From Clostridia bacterium (GTDB lineage: Bacteria; Bacillota; DSM-521; Neomoorellales; Neomoorellaceae): 15,760 nt of DNA. Under the pieces are notes generated by a model. It was given only the letters and a program-made list of their open reading frames with translations. It was not told the origin of the DNA and did no database searches. The stretch is taken from assembly GCA_012727745.1 (NCBI GenBank), contig JAAYGJ010000213.1, positions 1-15,760 on the forward strand, read 5' to 3'. This document shows positions 1 through 6,463 of this stretch, piece by piece. The translations under genes and the position numbers were made by a program. Every line of letters begins with the position of its first letter. Positions within the stretch are counted from its first letter, which is position 1.

Positions 1-33
1 AACCAGTTTTTCAGGGGGAACTAATTAGCCTCA

Positions 34-1380
34 CTACACCTCTTCCCGGCCGCGGCTCTGGTTTACCATGGCCGCCCGGCGCTGGGCTAAATCATAGCGG
101 CCGGGTAAAGGTGGATTTTGCTCAACTCGGGCCCCCGTTTCCCCGGCGGCAGGCTTGAAACGCCACAAGCGGCTAATTACCGAAGTCCTTTCGGGCCAGG
201 GCGTGCGCCGGTATTCATTATATACTTCCTGGTAAATAGCTACTGTGCGCCGGGCAATAGTTTTCCAATCATAAACTTCAGCCACCAGTCGCTGTCCGTT
301 AAGGCGCAATTTTTCTGCCAGCTCCTCGCTGTGCAGAATCGCCAGGATGTTATCGGCCAAAGGGGCAGCATTGCCGGGGAAAGCCCGCATGCCGTCAACC
401 CCGTGAGTAACAATTTCAGCTAAGCCGCCTGTATCGCTGACTACCACCGGCGTTCCTGCTGCCATACCTTCCAGGGCTACAATGCCAAAAGGTTCGTACA
501 GGCTAGGAAAAACGGCGACACTGGCAAAGTGATAAAGCTGGTTACGGGTTGAATCGTCAATATAACCGGCAAAGCATACTTTATGGCTGATGCCAAGTTC
601 CCGGGCCCTGCTTTTAAGCTGCCCCTCCATAGGGCCTCTACCGGCTACCACCAGTTTGGCTTCCGGTTTGCCTGCCAGGATTCTGGGCATGGCCTCCAGA
701 AGTACCTGGACCCCTTTCTCAATTACCAGCCGCCCGACAAAAAATATTATTTTCTCGTGAGGCGCTGCGTAATGCTGCCTCAATGTCGGGTCAACGGTGC
801 CAACCCTAAACTTCTGGCTGTATACCCCGTTGGGGATAATTGTAATCTTATCAGCGGGGAGTTGGAATAGCCCCTGCACCTCCTGCAGCATATGCTGGCT
901 GCAGACAATCACCCGCCAGGCCTCATAGGTCAACCACCACTCCACACTATTGATATAGCGCTGCATGTCATTATAGAGCCCCCGGTTGCGGCCGGCTTCA
1001 GTAGCATGGACAGTTGCAATTAACGGCAGGCGGTAGGCATGTTTTATGGCCCGGCCGGCAAAAGCTACCAGCCAGTCGTGAGCGTGGACGATCTGGAAGG
1101 GGCCGTATTTCTGCATTACGATTATTGCCTCTTCCAGAAAGCGATTGTTTAACTGCAATACCCAGGTAATAAAGTCGGGGCTATGAACAGGGTAGGCCTC
1201 GACCCGGTGGACATAGACACCATTTTCCCGTCTCTCCGGAGCCTCACCGGCTCGCCCGATAGTTATAACATGAACGTTATGGCGGTCAGCCGCCAGGCTG
1301 CCTGCCAGGTCCTCCACGTGACGGGCCAGCCCGCCGATACTTTGGGGCGGGTATTCCCAGGACAATAATAAAATACGCAT
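34..1380 (-). CDS. GT4 family glycosyltransferase (glycogen synthase-like)
   Basis: Cytoplasmic retaining glycosyltransferase of the GT-B fold, 448 aa. The N-terminal domain opens with a Rossmann strand and the glycine-rich acceptor/donor loop (SIGGLARHV, residues 14-22) and has HDW at 101-103. The C-terminal nucleotide-sugar domain carries GRL..EKG (216-223; Arg217 and Lys222 are the usual phosphate-binding pair) and the E-x7-E motif EPFGIVALE (Glu296, Glu304). Family members use UDP-, ADP- or GDP-sugars. The opening SWEYPP and overall look resemble bacterial glycogen-synthase-like or cell-surface glycan enzymes, but donor and acceptor cannot be read from sequence. About 60 residues after the Rossmann domain form a basic, proline-containing tail that looks poorly conserved. 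The ATG start is preceded by AAGGTGG with 7-nt spacing. The gene lies 64 nt after the GH18 gene on the same strand, so the two may be co-transcribed. It has no evident link to the upstream catabolic operon. Confidence 0.9.
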   Translation of the reverse strand: MRILLLSWEYPPQSIGGLARHVEDLAGSLAADRHNVHVITIGRAGEAPERRENGVYVHRVEAYPVHSPDFITWVLQLNNRFLEEAIIVMQKYGPFQIVHAHDWLVAFAGRAIKHAYRLPLIATVHATEAGRNRGLYNDMQRYINSVEWWLTYEAWRVIVCSQHMLQEVQGLFQLPADKITIIPNGVYSQKFRVGTVDPTLRQHYAAPHEKIIFFVGRLVIEKGVQVLLEAMPRILAGKPEAKLVVAGRGPMEGQLKSRARELGISHKVCFAGYIDDSTRNQLYHFASVAVFPSLYEPFGIVALEGMAAGTPVVVSDTGGLAEIVTHGVDGMRAFPGNAAPLADNILAILHSEELAEKLRLNGQRLVAEVYDWKTIARRTVAIYQEVYNEYRRTPWPERTSVISRLWRFKPAAGETGARVEQNPPLPGRYDLAQRRAAMVNQSRGREEV

Positions 1381-1386
1381 TTAACT

Positions 1387-1432
1387 GCCACCTTCGCTAT
1401 GCTTTTGTATTTATAATTTCGACAAAGGTAGC
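1387..1432 (-). promoter_or_regulatory. Stem that could mask the ribosome site of the GT4 gene
   Basis: In the minus-strand transcript, GCTACCTT (from 1432 to 1425) can pair with AAGGTGGC (1394 to 1387): 8 pairs, one of them G-U, with a 30-nt AU-rich loop. The 3' arm contains the only convincing Shine-Dalgarno sequence of the glycosyltransferase gene (AAGGTGG). Pairing would therefore lower initiation. The pairing is visible in the sequence; a regulatory role is only inference, and an 8-bp stem with a long loop can occur by chance. Confidence 0.25.
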
Positions 1433-1444
1433 GGTTCTTATACC

Positions 1445-2704
1445 TTATCTTGGTTGAATAGTGGTGCGTAAATTCCGCCACATCTCATTCTTGACCAGGC
1501 CCAGACGCCAGAGGGCTATCCCTGCCAGCTTGTACCGCTTGGCTATACCCACCTTGGTAAGAATGCTATCCGCCGTCTCACTGGGGGTAGAAATCCCCAG
1601 GATTAGCTTTTCCGGGGGCACAACTTCTCTGGCCATGGTGACAGCTTCTGTAACCTTAGTTACCGGCTCCGGCCTGCTGCCATAATCATAGGCCATGATA
1701 ATAATCTGGTCAGCCAGCTGCCCTAAGGCCTGGTAGTCATAACCCTTATATGCGCTGTTGGGGGCATGTAAGGTCAGGGTTAAATTAAGATTAGCCGCCC
1801 GTAGCTGTTTGGCCAGCAAGCTTACAAAGCGGGTAAAACTATCCTGCACTGCCTTTAACTGCTCCCCTTTAAGCTGCCAGCCCAGGCCTTCCAGGTCCAG
1901 GTTAACTCCCCCGTACTGCCTGGCTTCTGCCACTATACTGCTGACAGCGCGACTAACAGCAGCCTCATTACTCAGCAGTTTGCTAATAACCCCGTCCCTG
2001 TTAGTCAGATGCACCACCATCTCCGTGTCAAGCCGGTATGTATTAGCTGCTTCCAAGACCTTTTCCCAACCATCCGGCCGTTGCCAGCCGGTGCTACTCC
2101 TGGTCAAAAGGTTACCATCAACGTCAAGACTGTACCAGCCCAGAGCAAGTTTGCTGACCAGATCAGTATTAGCTCTGGCTGTCTGGGGATAAGGCATACC
2201 AAACAGGTCCTGCCAGCTGCTGGACTTACTATCTCCCAGGGCATAAAAACCGATTACGGTCATAGACTTAGGCGGCGAGCTGATCTTTACCATATTTGCA
2301 GCTCCATCCCAGTTCACCCGGCAATTAAAAGCCTCGCTGAAAAAGCGCAAGGGGATTAGCGTCCTGTTGTCCAGCATTAGCGGGGGAGCATCCAGCTCCA
2401 TAGGAATTTGGTTGCGACTGGCAGTTGGATTGCCAATTTGCAGCCAGACAGAATTTTTGCCGTCGCTGGCGCTGATAGTGCGGTTAACGCCGTCCCAGCT
2501 AACATTTACGTTTAAAGCTTCAGCAATAGCCCGAAAGGGAACTAAAGTACGTCCGTTTTGAATTAGCGGCGGCACGTCAAAAGCAACAGGCAGCCCGTCA
2601 ACCTGCACCTGTATTTCCCCGGCCTTCCCTTGAGCAAAAGCCGCCGGGGTAATTATAGCAGCCACGACCAAAAAGGCCAGGCAGATAAAAATTAGTCGTT
2701 TCAT
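1445..2704 (-). CDS. Secreted stalk-domain (CuAO_N1-like) / GH18 peptidoglycan or glycan hydrolase
   Basis: Predicted exported protein, 419 aa from the ATG chosen here. Residues 1-25 form a signal peptide (MKRL, then a hydrophobic run, ending PAAFAQ with likely cleavage after AFA). Residues about 32-142 hold two copies of the stalk-type motif (GRTLVPFRAIAEAL; NRTLIPLRFFSEAF), each followed by V.WDG. This is the copper amine oxidase N-terminal domain used as a surface stalk in clostridia, not an amine oxidase. Residues about 148-419 are GH18-like, with IGFYALG, the active-site strand GGVNLDLEGLG (Glu272 as acid/base), MAYDYG and a terminal GIALWRLG. This resembles YaaH/SleL spore-cortex N-acetylglucosaminidases. 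The first Asp of the usual DG-x-D-x-D-x-E signature is Gly here, but the last Asp and Glu remain. The start at 2704 has GAGGGTG six nt upstream. A TTG at 2746 would add 14 residues before the signal peptide and is less likely. Confidence 0.82.
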   Translation of the reverse strand: MKRLIFICLAFLVVAAIITPAAFAQGKAGEIQVQVDGLPVAFDVPPLIQNGRTLVPFRAIAEALNVNVSWDGVNRTISASDGKNSVWLQIGNPTASRNQIPMELDAPPLMLDNRTLIPLRFFSEAFNCRVNWDGAANMVKISSPPKSMTVIGFYALGDSKSSSWQDLFGMPYPQTARANTDLVSKLALGWYSLDVDGNLLTRSSTGWQRPDGWEKVLEAANTYRLDTEMVVHLTNRDGVISKLLSNEAAVSRAVSSIVAEARQYGGVNLDLEGLGWQLKGEQLKAVQDSFTRFVSLLAKQLRAANLNLTLTLHAPNSAYKGYDYQALGQLADQIIIMAYDYGSRPEPVTKVTEAVTMAREVVPPEKLILGISTPSETADSILTKVGIAKRYKLAGIALWRLGLVKNEMWRNLRTTIQPR

Positions 2705-2910
2705 CTTCTTCACCCTCAATGCTTTATAATAGCTTGTTACCAACAAACTTCCCTTTCTAATATGTCAGCCAGGCATGAAACTCTTGCCATATGGTTCGCC
2801 ATCATAACTTTAGTTCCTGCATTTAACTTTTGTAACCGCTCTTAGCGCCCAGCATTTTAGACATAGCCAGGCAGGCAGATATTCCTAATAATATTTTTCC
2901 ATTTAAGCAG
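2705..2910. other. Intergenic leader region before the GH18 gene
   Basis: This is the rest of the gap between the aconitase X small subunit and the GH18 gene, outside the terminator hairpin. It is AT-rich and must hold the promoter of the GH18 gene, since a terminator lies upstream. I found no pair of hexamers close to sigma-A consensus at proper spacing. TATAAA near 2727 has TTGTTG only 12 nt upstream, which is too close. No open frame with a ribosome site was seen. Confidence 0.4.
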
Positions 2911-2934
2911 GAAAGCACTGTTACCAGTGCTTTC
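2911..2934 (-). terminator. Hairpin terminator after the aconitase X small subunit gene
   Basis: A perfect 10-bp inverted repeat (GAAAGCACTG / CAGTGCTTTC) with a 4-nt loop, lying 44 nt past the stop codon of the small subunit gene. The 3' side gives CUUUC followed by CUGCUUAAAU, so the U-tract is short and broken. It is the strongest hairpin between the catabolic operon and the GH18 gene and most likely ends the operon. It could also act as a 3'-end stabiliser with imperfect termination. Confidence 0.6.
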
Positions 2935-2977
2935 GCGTTAAACAAATATGTAATTCTACCTTGGTAAACTTGAGCTG

Positions 2978-3397
2978 CTAACTTTTAACCAGTGTTATCT
3001 TGCCCTTGTCAGCGTCAACACAGGCCAGATCCCCGTCTGCCACCGCTTCATAAAAGCCCGGTTCTACCCTGTCAACCAGGGGAATCTCCATAATAATAGC
3101 GCTGGTAACCAGAATTGTATCCGGGCGTTCAATAATCATTGCCTTAGGAGCATTTCCCCTGCTCAACAGCTGGTACAGCCCATCCACCTGCACCGAAGAA
3201 CTCCCTTTGCCGCCGGGGAAGACCAGTATTTTACCGGCCACGCTTCGCCCCTCAAGGCAATGCCCTTTTTCTGTGATCCGGCCCGTGGCAGGGTCGCAGA
3301 GATAAAACATGATTTCATCTTTAGATATTAAAACTGTACCCTCGGCTTTTCCCTCAGCAATCGGACGACAGGCAAAAACCAAGCTAGCCTGGCTCAT
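2978..3397 (-). CDS. Aconitase X small (swivel) subunit, DUF126 family
   Basis: 139-aa protein of the aconitase X swivel-domain family (DUF126). It forms one enzyme with the large subunit encoded immediately upstream; in many bacteria the two are fused. The diagnostic loop PGGKGSSS is at residues 61-68; in the family this serine-rich loop reaches the active site and its serine is thought to act in proton transfer. Other family-like stretches are GRSVAGKILVFPGG (50-63) and the C-terminal strand with DADKGKITL. The ATG overlaps the TGA stop of the large subunit gene in an ATGA arrangement, with AAGGGGG upstream at good spacing, so the two are translationally coupled. Length is normal. Characterised relatives dehydrate cis-3-hydroxy-L-proline (bacteria) or mevalonate 5-phosphate (archaea). 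Nothing nearby points to either substrate. Confidence 0.88.
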   Translation of the reverse strand: MSQASLVFACRPIAEGKAEGTVLISKDEIMFYLCDPATGRITEKGHCLEGRSVAGKILVFPGGKGSSSVQVDGLYQLLSRGNAPKAMIIERPDTILVTSAIIMEIPLVDRVEPGFYEAVADGDLACVDADKGKITLVKS

Positions 3398-4596
3398 GAT
3401 ACTTCCCCCTTCAAGGCAGCCTCCACACAGGTCCTGAGGTCCCTGATAATGAAATCAGGTCCTCGCCTTTTACTGTAATAAGCGCATTTGGGAGAATCGG
3501 TAACACCTATTTTCCCCGCGAGGTATTCCCAGCAGGGCTGGTCGATACAGGTATTGTCCAGGACATGGCCCCCGGCTTCTTCAATCATCGCCAGCAATCC
3601 CATCCGCGCCGCCAGTTCTTTATTCAATGTAGAAGTCAGTACCCACATTTCTACTGCCAGTTTCTTGCCGGCAACCATATGGGCAACTTCCCGTATCTGG
3701 TTAAGGGTATAATGGGGGCAGCCGAGCAAAGCGAAATCTATTTTCCCTGGCGGCAGGGAAATTTCCTCCAGTACTGCCTCTAAATCAGCCTCGGTTATTA
3801 CCACGACCCGCTGTGGTCCTTTGTCGCCAAAAGCCTCTTCTATAGTTGGCGCTTCCGGAGTCACCCCTACAATATGAAACATGGCATATGCTCCGGCAGT
3901 GTTCAGTTGAGTACCTAAATTAATTAAAGCTTCCTGGGAAATATCGGTCGGCAGTCCTGTAAAAACCGGCACCCCGGGGCCAATTTTTTTAGCGCAATAA
4001 CCCAGCAGTTGGTAATCAAAATCGCTTTTGATATCAGCCTGCACCTCGACAAGGATGTTCCCTTTCCGGTTTTCATCCAGCAAAAAACCGTACTCCGGCA
4101 CTCGCCCCGTAATTGCTGCACACAGGGAACTCTGGACTGATTCCCGGTTTGTCCTGGCACCGAGGACTGAGTTGACGTAGACAGTCACGCTGGTTTCTGA
4201 AAAAGCTACTACTTCTCCAAAACGGGGCACATTTGTTTCCAGGTAAGGTGTACAGCTATAGGTCGGTATGGCCCCTATTTTCTGGTAGGCCTCACATGTT
4301 CTTAGCAGTAGCTCGATATCTTTTTCTGAGGTGGCTAAATGTTCCCGGCAGTAATCCGGATTGTAACCGGGATTCAAGGTCGACGCTACCCGGCAATAAG
4401 CACCGGCGTCAAGCATTTTTTGGACAAACCACAAATCTGCCTCTTTTTTGCTGGAAGCTATATGTACCCTGCTGACCGGAACCATCCTGGGAGCGTCAAA
4501 ACACTCTCCCAGCGCTACCAGGACTTTCATTGCCAGTGCTGTGCCTTTGCCGTATTTACCGGCCAGCATATCCTTTTCTTCAGCAGTTAAATACAC
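3394..4596 (-). CDS. Aconitase X large (catalytic) subunit
   Basis: Fe-S dehydratase subunit of the aconitase X family (DUF521), 400 aa from a GTG start. Family landmarks in this numbering are the N-terminal LTAEEKDMLAGKYG, CTPY (Cys115), NSVLGARTNRE (142-152), GCPHYTL (Cys293) and DNTC (Cys350); the cysteines are candidate cluster ligands. The family dehydrates beta-hydroxy acids: cis-3-hydroxyproline in bacteria, mevalonate 5-phosphate in archaea. After NRE the usual GGPSA is replaced by SVQSS (comparison from memory), which may alter the pocket. Start choice: the frame runs up to an ATG at 4665 that overlaps the ilvD stop, but the extra 23 residues look unlike the family. GTG at 4596 gives the typical N-terminus and has AAAGGGGGG six nt upstream. 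The gene lies 65 nt after the IlvD-family gene and overlaps the small subunit gene by 4 nt. Confidence 0.88.
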   Translation of the reverse strand: MYLTAEEKDMLAGKYGKGTALAMKVLVALGECFDAPRMVPVSRVHIASSKKEADLWFVQKMLDAGAYCRVASTLNPGYNPDYCREHLATSEKDIELLLRTCEAYQKIGAIPTYSCTPYLETNVPRFGEVVAFSETSVTVYVNSVLGARTNRESVQSSLCAAITGRVPEYGFLLDENRKGNILVEVQADIKSDFDYQLLGYCAKKIGPGVPVFTGLPTDISQEALINLGTQLNTAGAYAMFHIVGVTPEAPTIEEAFGDKGPQRVVVITEADLEAVLEEISLPPGKIDFALLGCPHYTLNQIREVAHMVAGKKLAVEMWVLTSTLNKELAARMGLLAMIEEAGGHVLDNTCIDQPCWEYLAGKIGVTDSPKCAYYSKRRGPDFIIRDLRTCVEAALKGEVS

Positions 4597-4661
4597 CAGT
4601 TTCCCCCCTTTTTCGTAGTAAGAAAAGTTGAATGTGAACCCCCACCCGCAGGCTATTGTTT

Positions 4662-6350
4662 TCATACTTCTCGGTGCTTGATGATGGCTCCTTCAGCAGC
4701 CGACGTAACCAAACGGCTATAAAGGTTTAAATAACCGTGATTGATGCGCCGCGGCGGTGTCTTGCGGGCGGCAGCCTTTCTCGCCGCCAGCTCCTCCGGG
4801 CTTACTTCAAGCGTAATTGAACGTTCAGGTATATTGATGCTGATATAATCGCCGTCCTGCACCAGAGCGATAGGCCCTCCTGCTGCCGCTTCCGGAGAAA
4901 TATGGCCCACAAAGCAGCCTTTATTAGTGCCGGAAAAACGCCCGTCAGTAATCAAAGCCACCTGTTTGGCCAAGCCCAAACCATCAATCAGTTTCATGGT
5001 GCGGTACATTTCCGGCATACCTGGTCCCCCGGCAGGCCCTTCATAGCGCACTACAACTACATCACCGGGCTGGATCTTATTCTGCTGGGCTGCCTTTTGC
5101 ACCTCTTCTTCAGCATCAAAACAGCGGGCACGACCGCGAAAAACGTGGAGGCCAGGGTCTATGGCTGCCGGTTTGGTAATAGCTGATTCGGGTGCCAGGT
5201 TGCCCCAGAGCACAGCCAGGCCGCCTGAACTCATATAGGGGTCCTGCAAACTGCGGATTAAAGGCTCCTCTTGTTTCGGAACCGGAGCTGCTAACCCCTT
5301 CAGGTTATCGGCCAGGGATTGTCTGGTTACCGTTAATACCCCTGTATCCAGGAGCGGCTCTAACTCCGCCAGTACCCGCGGCACACCTCCTGCCCGGTGA
5401 AAATCAGTCATGTTAGCGCTGCTGGCCGGGTTTAGTTTAACCAGTAAGGGAGTAGTCCGGCACCACTCGTCAAATAATTTCATGTCAAAATCCATTTCCA
5501 GTTCGTAGGCCAGGGCGGGTAAATGGAGGGCCACATTAGTTGAGCCGCCAATGGCTGAACAGAGACGCACGGCATTAATCATGCTGGCCTTGGTCATGAT
5601 TTGGCGGGGCGTTATACCCCGGTACACGAGTTTGACAATAGCTTCGCCTGAACGGCGGGCCGCCTGGTTGCGCTGGGAATAAACAGCAGGAATAGTTGCT
5701 GTTCCCGGCAGCATCATACCTAATGCCTCAGCCACGCAGGCCATGGTGTTGGCCGTCCCCAGCATGGAACAGGAGCCGCAGCTCGGCATTACCAGGTCTT
5801 CCAGCATCTTTAATTGCTCGGCGCTAATTTTACCCTGCTGCAAGAAGCCGGCGGCCACAGCCAGGTAGGTGCTATCGACAACCTCTCCTTCCAGGTTGTG
5901 CCCGCCCAGTGCAGGACCACCGTTTACCAGGATTGCCGGAATATTTATCCTGGCAGCAGCCATCAACATCCCCGGTATAATCTTATCGCAGGAACCCAGT
6001 AAGACCATGCCTGAAAAGCGGTGGGCTTCCACCATAGCCTCAATACTGTCGGCTATCAGCTCACGGGTAGGCAAAATATATCTGGTGCCGAAATGCCCTC
6101 CAGCAATCCCGTCGCAGGCCCCTATAACACCAAATTCTACCGGCGTACCGCCAGCCGCGCGTATGCCCTCTTTAACTGCCTCAGCTACCCGGCGCAGATT
6201 ATAATGACCCGGCACTACCGTGCTCCAGGCATTGGCAATACCAATCAATGGTTTTTCCAGGTCCTCGTCATGATATCCCATTGTTTTATAAAGGCATCGG
6301 TGCTCCGACCTCTCGTTCCCTGCCACTGCTTCCCGGCAACGTAATTTCAC
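4662..6350 (-). CDS. ilvD: IlvD/Edd-family dihydroxy-acid dehydratase, probably a catabolic paralogue
   Basis: Fe-S dehydratase, 562 aa, full length for dihydroxy-acid dehydratases, which turn 2,3-dihydroxy acids into 2-oxo acids. Seen: CDGIAGGH (79-86, Mg-binding Asp80), GSCDKIIPGMLMA (Cys121, Asp122, Lys123, the lysine carbamylated in the family), SCGSCSMLGTANTM (190-203, Cys194 as ligand), GGSTN (268-272) and DGRFSG (Ser473 as the likely base). Gly48 in VPGH stands where [2Fe-2S] enzymes have Cys (PCN); E. coli IlvD has the same Gly. Departures from biosynthetic IlvD are MLGTANTM for GMFTANSM, TNKGCFVGH for GTSGLSIGH, and Thr for Met in GHxGM. No ilvB, ilvN, ilvC or leu gene is nearby, and the gene sits among catabolic enzymes. 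A sugar-acid or other dihydroxy-acid dehydratase is therefore as likely as valine/isoleucine synthesis. GTG start, with GGGAGG about 11 nt upstream. Confidence 0.85.
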   Translation of the reverse strand: MKLRCREAVAGNERSEHRCLYKTMGYHDEDLEKPLIGIANAWSTVVPGHYNLRRVAEAVKEGIRAAGGTPVEFGVIGACDGIAGGHFGTRYILPTRELIADSIEAMVEAHRFSGMVLLGSCDKIIPGMLMAAARINIPAILVNGGPALGGHNLEGEVVDSTYLAVAAGFLQQGKISAEQLKMLEDLVMPSCGSCSMLGTANTMACVAEALGMMLPGTATIPAVYSQRNQAARRSGEAIVKLVYRGITPRQIMTKASMINAVRLCSAIGGSTNVALHLPALAYELEMDFDMKLFDEWCRTTPLLVKLNPASSANMTDFHRAGGVPRVLAELEPLLDTGVLTVTRQSLADNLKGLAAPVPKQEEPLIRSLQDPYMSSGGLAVLWGNLAPESAITKPAAIDPGLHVFRGRARCFDAEEEVQKAAQQNKIQPGDVVVVRYEGPAGGPGMPEMYRTMKLIDGLGLAKQVALITDGRFSGTNKGCFVGHISPEAAAGGPIALVQDGDYISINIPERSITLEVSPEELAARKAAARKTPPRRINHGYLNLYSRLVTSAAEGAIIKHREV

Positions 6351-6411
6351 TGCCAGCTCTTCCTCCCTTTCATCGCTAAGCTACTATACTAGAGGTGAAT
6401 ATACACTAAAG

Positions 6412-6441
6412 GCCAGGCCCGGTTATTATACCAGACCTGGC
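6412..6441 (-). promoter_or_regulatory. RNA hairpin between the acyl-CoA synthetase and ilvD-like genes
   Basis: The minus-strand RNA forms GCCAGGUCUGG, an 8-nt loop (UAUAAUAA), then CCGGGCCUGGC: 11 continuous pairs including two G-U. It lies 22 nt after the synthetase stop codon. The following CUUUAGUGUAUAUU is U-rich but not a true U-tract. It may be a leaky terminator that lowers ilvD/aconitase X expression, or a stabilising or processing hairpin. The loop DNA reads TATAATAA, an exact -10 hexamer, but no -35 lies 16-18 nt upstream. Confidence 0.5.
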
Positions 6442-6463
6442 TAAGATATTGATACTAGCTCAT

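Noticed and set aside
1758..2192. Plus-strand open frame of 144 codons inside the GH18 gene
   Set aside because: Serine/leucine-rich shadow of the opposite strand, with no support as a protein.
2978..4596. Aconitase X as mevalonate 5-phosphate dehydratase of an isoprenoid route
   Set aside because: That role is known from archaea. The window looks bacterial and has no mevalonate-pathway genes.
4662..6350. Reading the IlvD homologue as part of a valine/isoleucine synthesis operon
   Set aside because: No ilvB, ilvN, ilvC, ilvE or leu genes in 15 kb; neighbours are catabolic oxidoreductases and aconitase X. The possibility is kept only as an alternative.
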